A stretch of DNA of 64,000 nt, from contig NC_135555.1 of NCBI RefSeq assembly GCF_964340395.1, forward strand, positions 19,052,115-19,116,114, in the 5' to 3' direction. Positions within the stretch are counted from its first letter, which is position 1. Each line of letters starts with the position of its first letter. The DNA comes from Glandiceps talaboti. Lineage: Eukaryota > Hemichordata > Enteropneusta > Spengelidae. Made by a program: the position numbers and the translations under genes. Shown here piece after piece: positions 62,932 through 64,000 of the stretch. A model generated the notes under the pieces. The model was given only the letters and a program-made list of their open reading frames with translations. It did no database searches and had not been told where the DNA came from.

Positions 62932-64000
62932 GTTGTGAAAAGAAGCTGCTTTTCAAAGGTCATTACTTGGTCATCCATATATGCTGACATGGTCACCAAG
63001 TCGAATCCCAAGGTTTCAGGCCAATGTAACCAGAATTTTGATAAGCCGTTTATCTGCATGATGGTCTCTTGATGATCCTTTAGAGATATGTTGATGGGAG
63101 CTAAAGAACAGCAATCCGTTTGTGTCAGAATTCAGCTTCAGTGGGTTTGTAGTCATCCAATGCACTTCTATATCTACTGTGAGGTCCTCAGTATCAGAGA
63201 TGCCTAGTCTATGTTTGTTAAGTGAATGCCTATGTGTGTGAACAGGGTATTTGTTGGACATGTAAGAAAGGAGTATTTAGTGGTTGTTCATAATGAACGC
63301 TAGATGCTGTCGGCATCAGACTGGGGTCTTAGTGGCAATTATGTCAGCCATAAGATATACTTAATGAGCCTTGGGGATTTCAAGTTTTTCAGCCAAGGGG
63401 GGAGCGATGACAGAACAAGGGCGAACATGGGGGATGGGTGGTCCTTTAGCCAAGAGGTAATGTTGTCTAGTTAGAATGACACCTGTGACCCCTGCCATGG
63501 AGATCACATTATGGTAGCACAACTGTTGAAACCGGATGGGGTGGGGGCAAACCAAAAGCATGAACAAATAGGAATGGGGGTGTGTTGATAAGAGTGAACT
63601 GCCTCCCAGCATTAATCAGGATTACACAAGACAGCACACAGGACTACAAATCTGGGAGTGAGGCTTGTTGGGGTAAGAATCACAATGTGCAGGATATTAT
63701 AGTAGTTGACAATGTTACTTTCAAATTATATCAATGTAACTGACTGTCAGTACAAAAACTGCAAAGTGGTCTCGACCTATTTGATCTTACCTGATCAGAT
63801 CAATAGCTGTTGGCAATGTTTTAGAAAGCCATGCTCAGTAGGTGTGAAGGTGGCCATATGTAGGTCATGCAGTGTTCACTGTCCCTGTAGCCAAGAGTGT
63901 AAATACAACCAAGATCTGGGTTGTGCGGAAAGTGTAATCTACTCAACATAGTTCTCCTCAGTTAGTGCCAGGCCGCAGACTTATTGAGTCTGTAATATAT
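62932..64000. other. Gene-free right end
   Basis: No gene recognised. A Cys-rich frame at 63706-63951 (+) has no splice context or family match. Confidence 0.35.

Overview
The window is animal genomic DNA, with long introns, GT-AG splice sites, many microsatellites and dense small transposons. A claudin, a six-exon cytosolic sulfotransferase, a C-type lectin exon, DIRS, Crypton-like, hAT, Mutator-like and LINE remnants, and frequent poly-C/poly-G tracts fit a marine invertebrate. A cephalochordate, hemichordate or lophotrochozoan would all be plausible; the sequence alone does not let me choose. No bacterial or viral organisation is present.

Layout. 1-8.2 kb is repeat-rich and mostly gene-free, with one decayed C-type lectin exon near 5.9-6.05 kb (+). 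8.3-13.0 kb holds a complete three-exon claudin gene (-, 218 aa) with a PIF/Harbinger-like element in intron 2. 13-16.8 kb is simple repeats and a 156-bp foldback. 16.9-23.7 kb holds a complete six-exon sulfotransferase (-, 302 aa) whose introns carry at least five MITEs of two kinds. 23.7-27.4 kb is tandem and satellite repeats.

27.45-31.70 kb is a DIRS1-type tyrosine-recombinase retrotransposon (-), with 136-bp inverted terminal repeats and an internal complementary region that defines both ends. Its recombinase ORF is open, but the 5' half of its reverse transcriptase, including motif A, is missing. 31.96-32.42 kb is a TIR element with a 7-bp target duplication, abutting the last exon of an unrecognised five-exon gene (-, 32.4-43.4 kb, 417 aa). 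That gene's introns hold a 22-copy, 54-bp minisatellite, a Gypsy fragment, a LINE nested in an inverted-repeat element, and copies of a dispersed repeat.

45-55.7 kb (+) is a cluster of transposase-derived remnants: a Crypton-like (DUF3504) tyrosine-recombinase pseudogene, a decayed multi-exon transposase-like copy, a hAT C-terminal dimerisation domain, a Mutator-like transposase pseudogene that still shows introns, and two clean exons of a HIRAN-like protein. 55.7-61.6 kb is mostly gene-free. 61.6-62.2 kb is the last exon of a single-pass membrane protein with four PPxY motifs (-), followed by a LINE fragment.

The genes do not form a pathway. The host genes are independent loci, and the remaining structure is the product of repeated transposon invasion. 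Exon joins were made by eye from splice consensus, reading phase and family resemblance; no transcript evidence was available.
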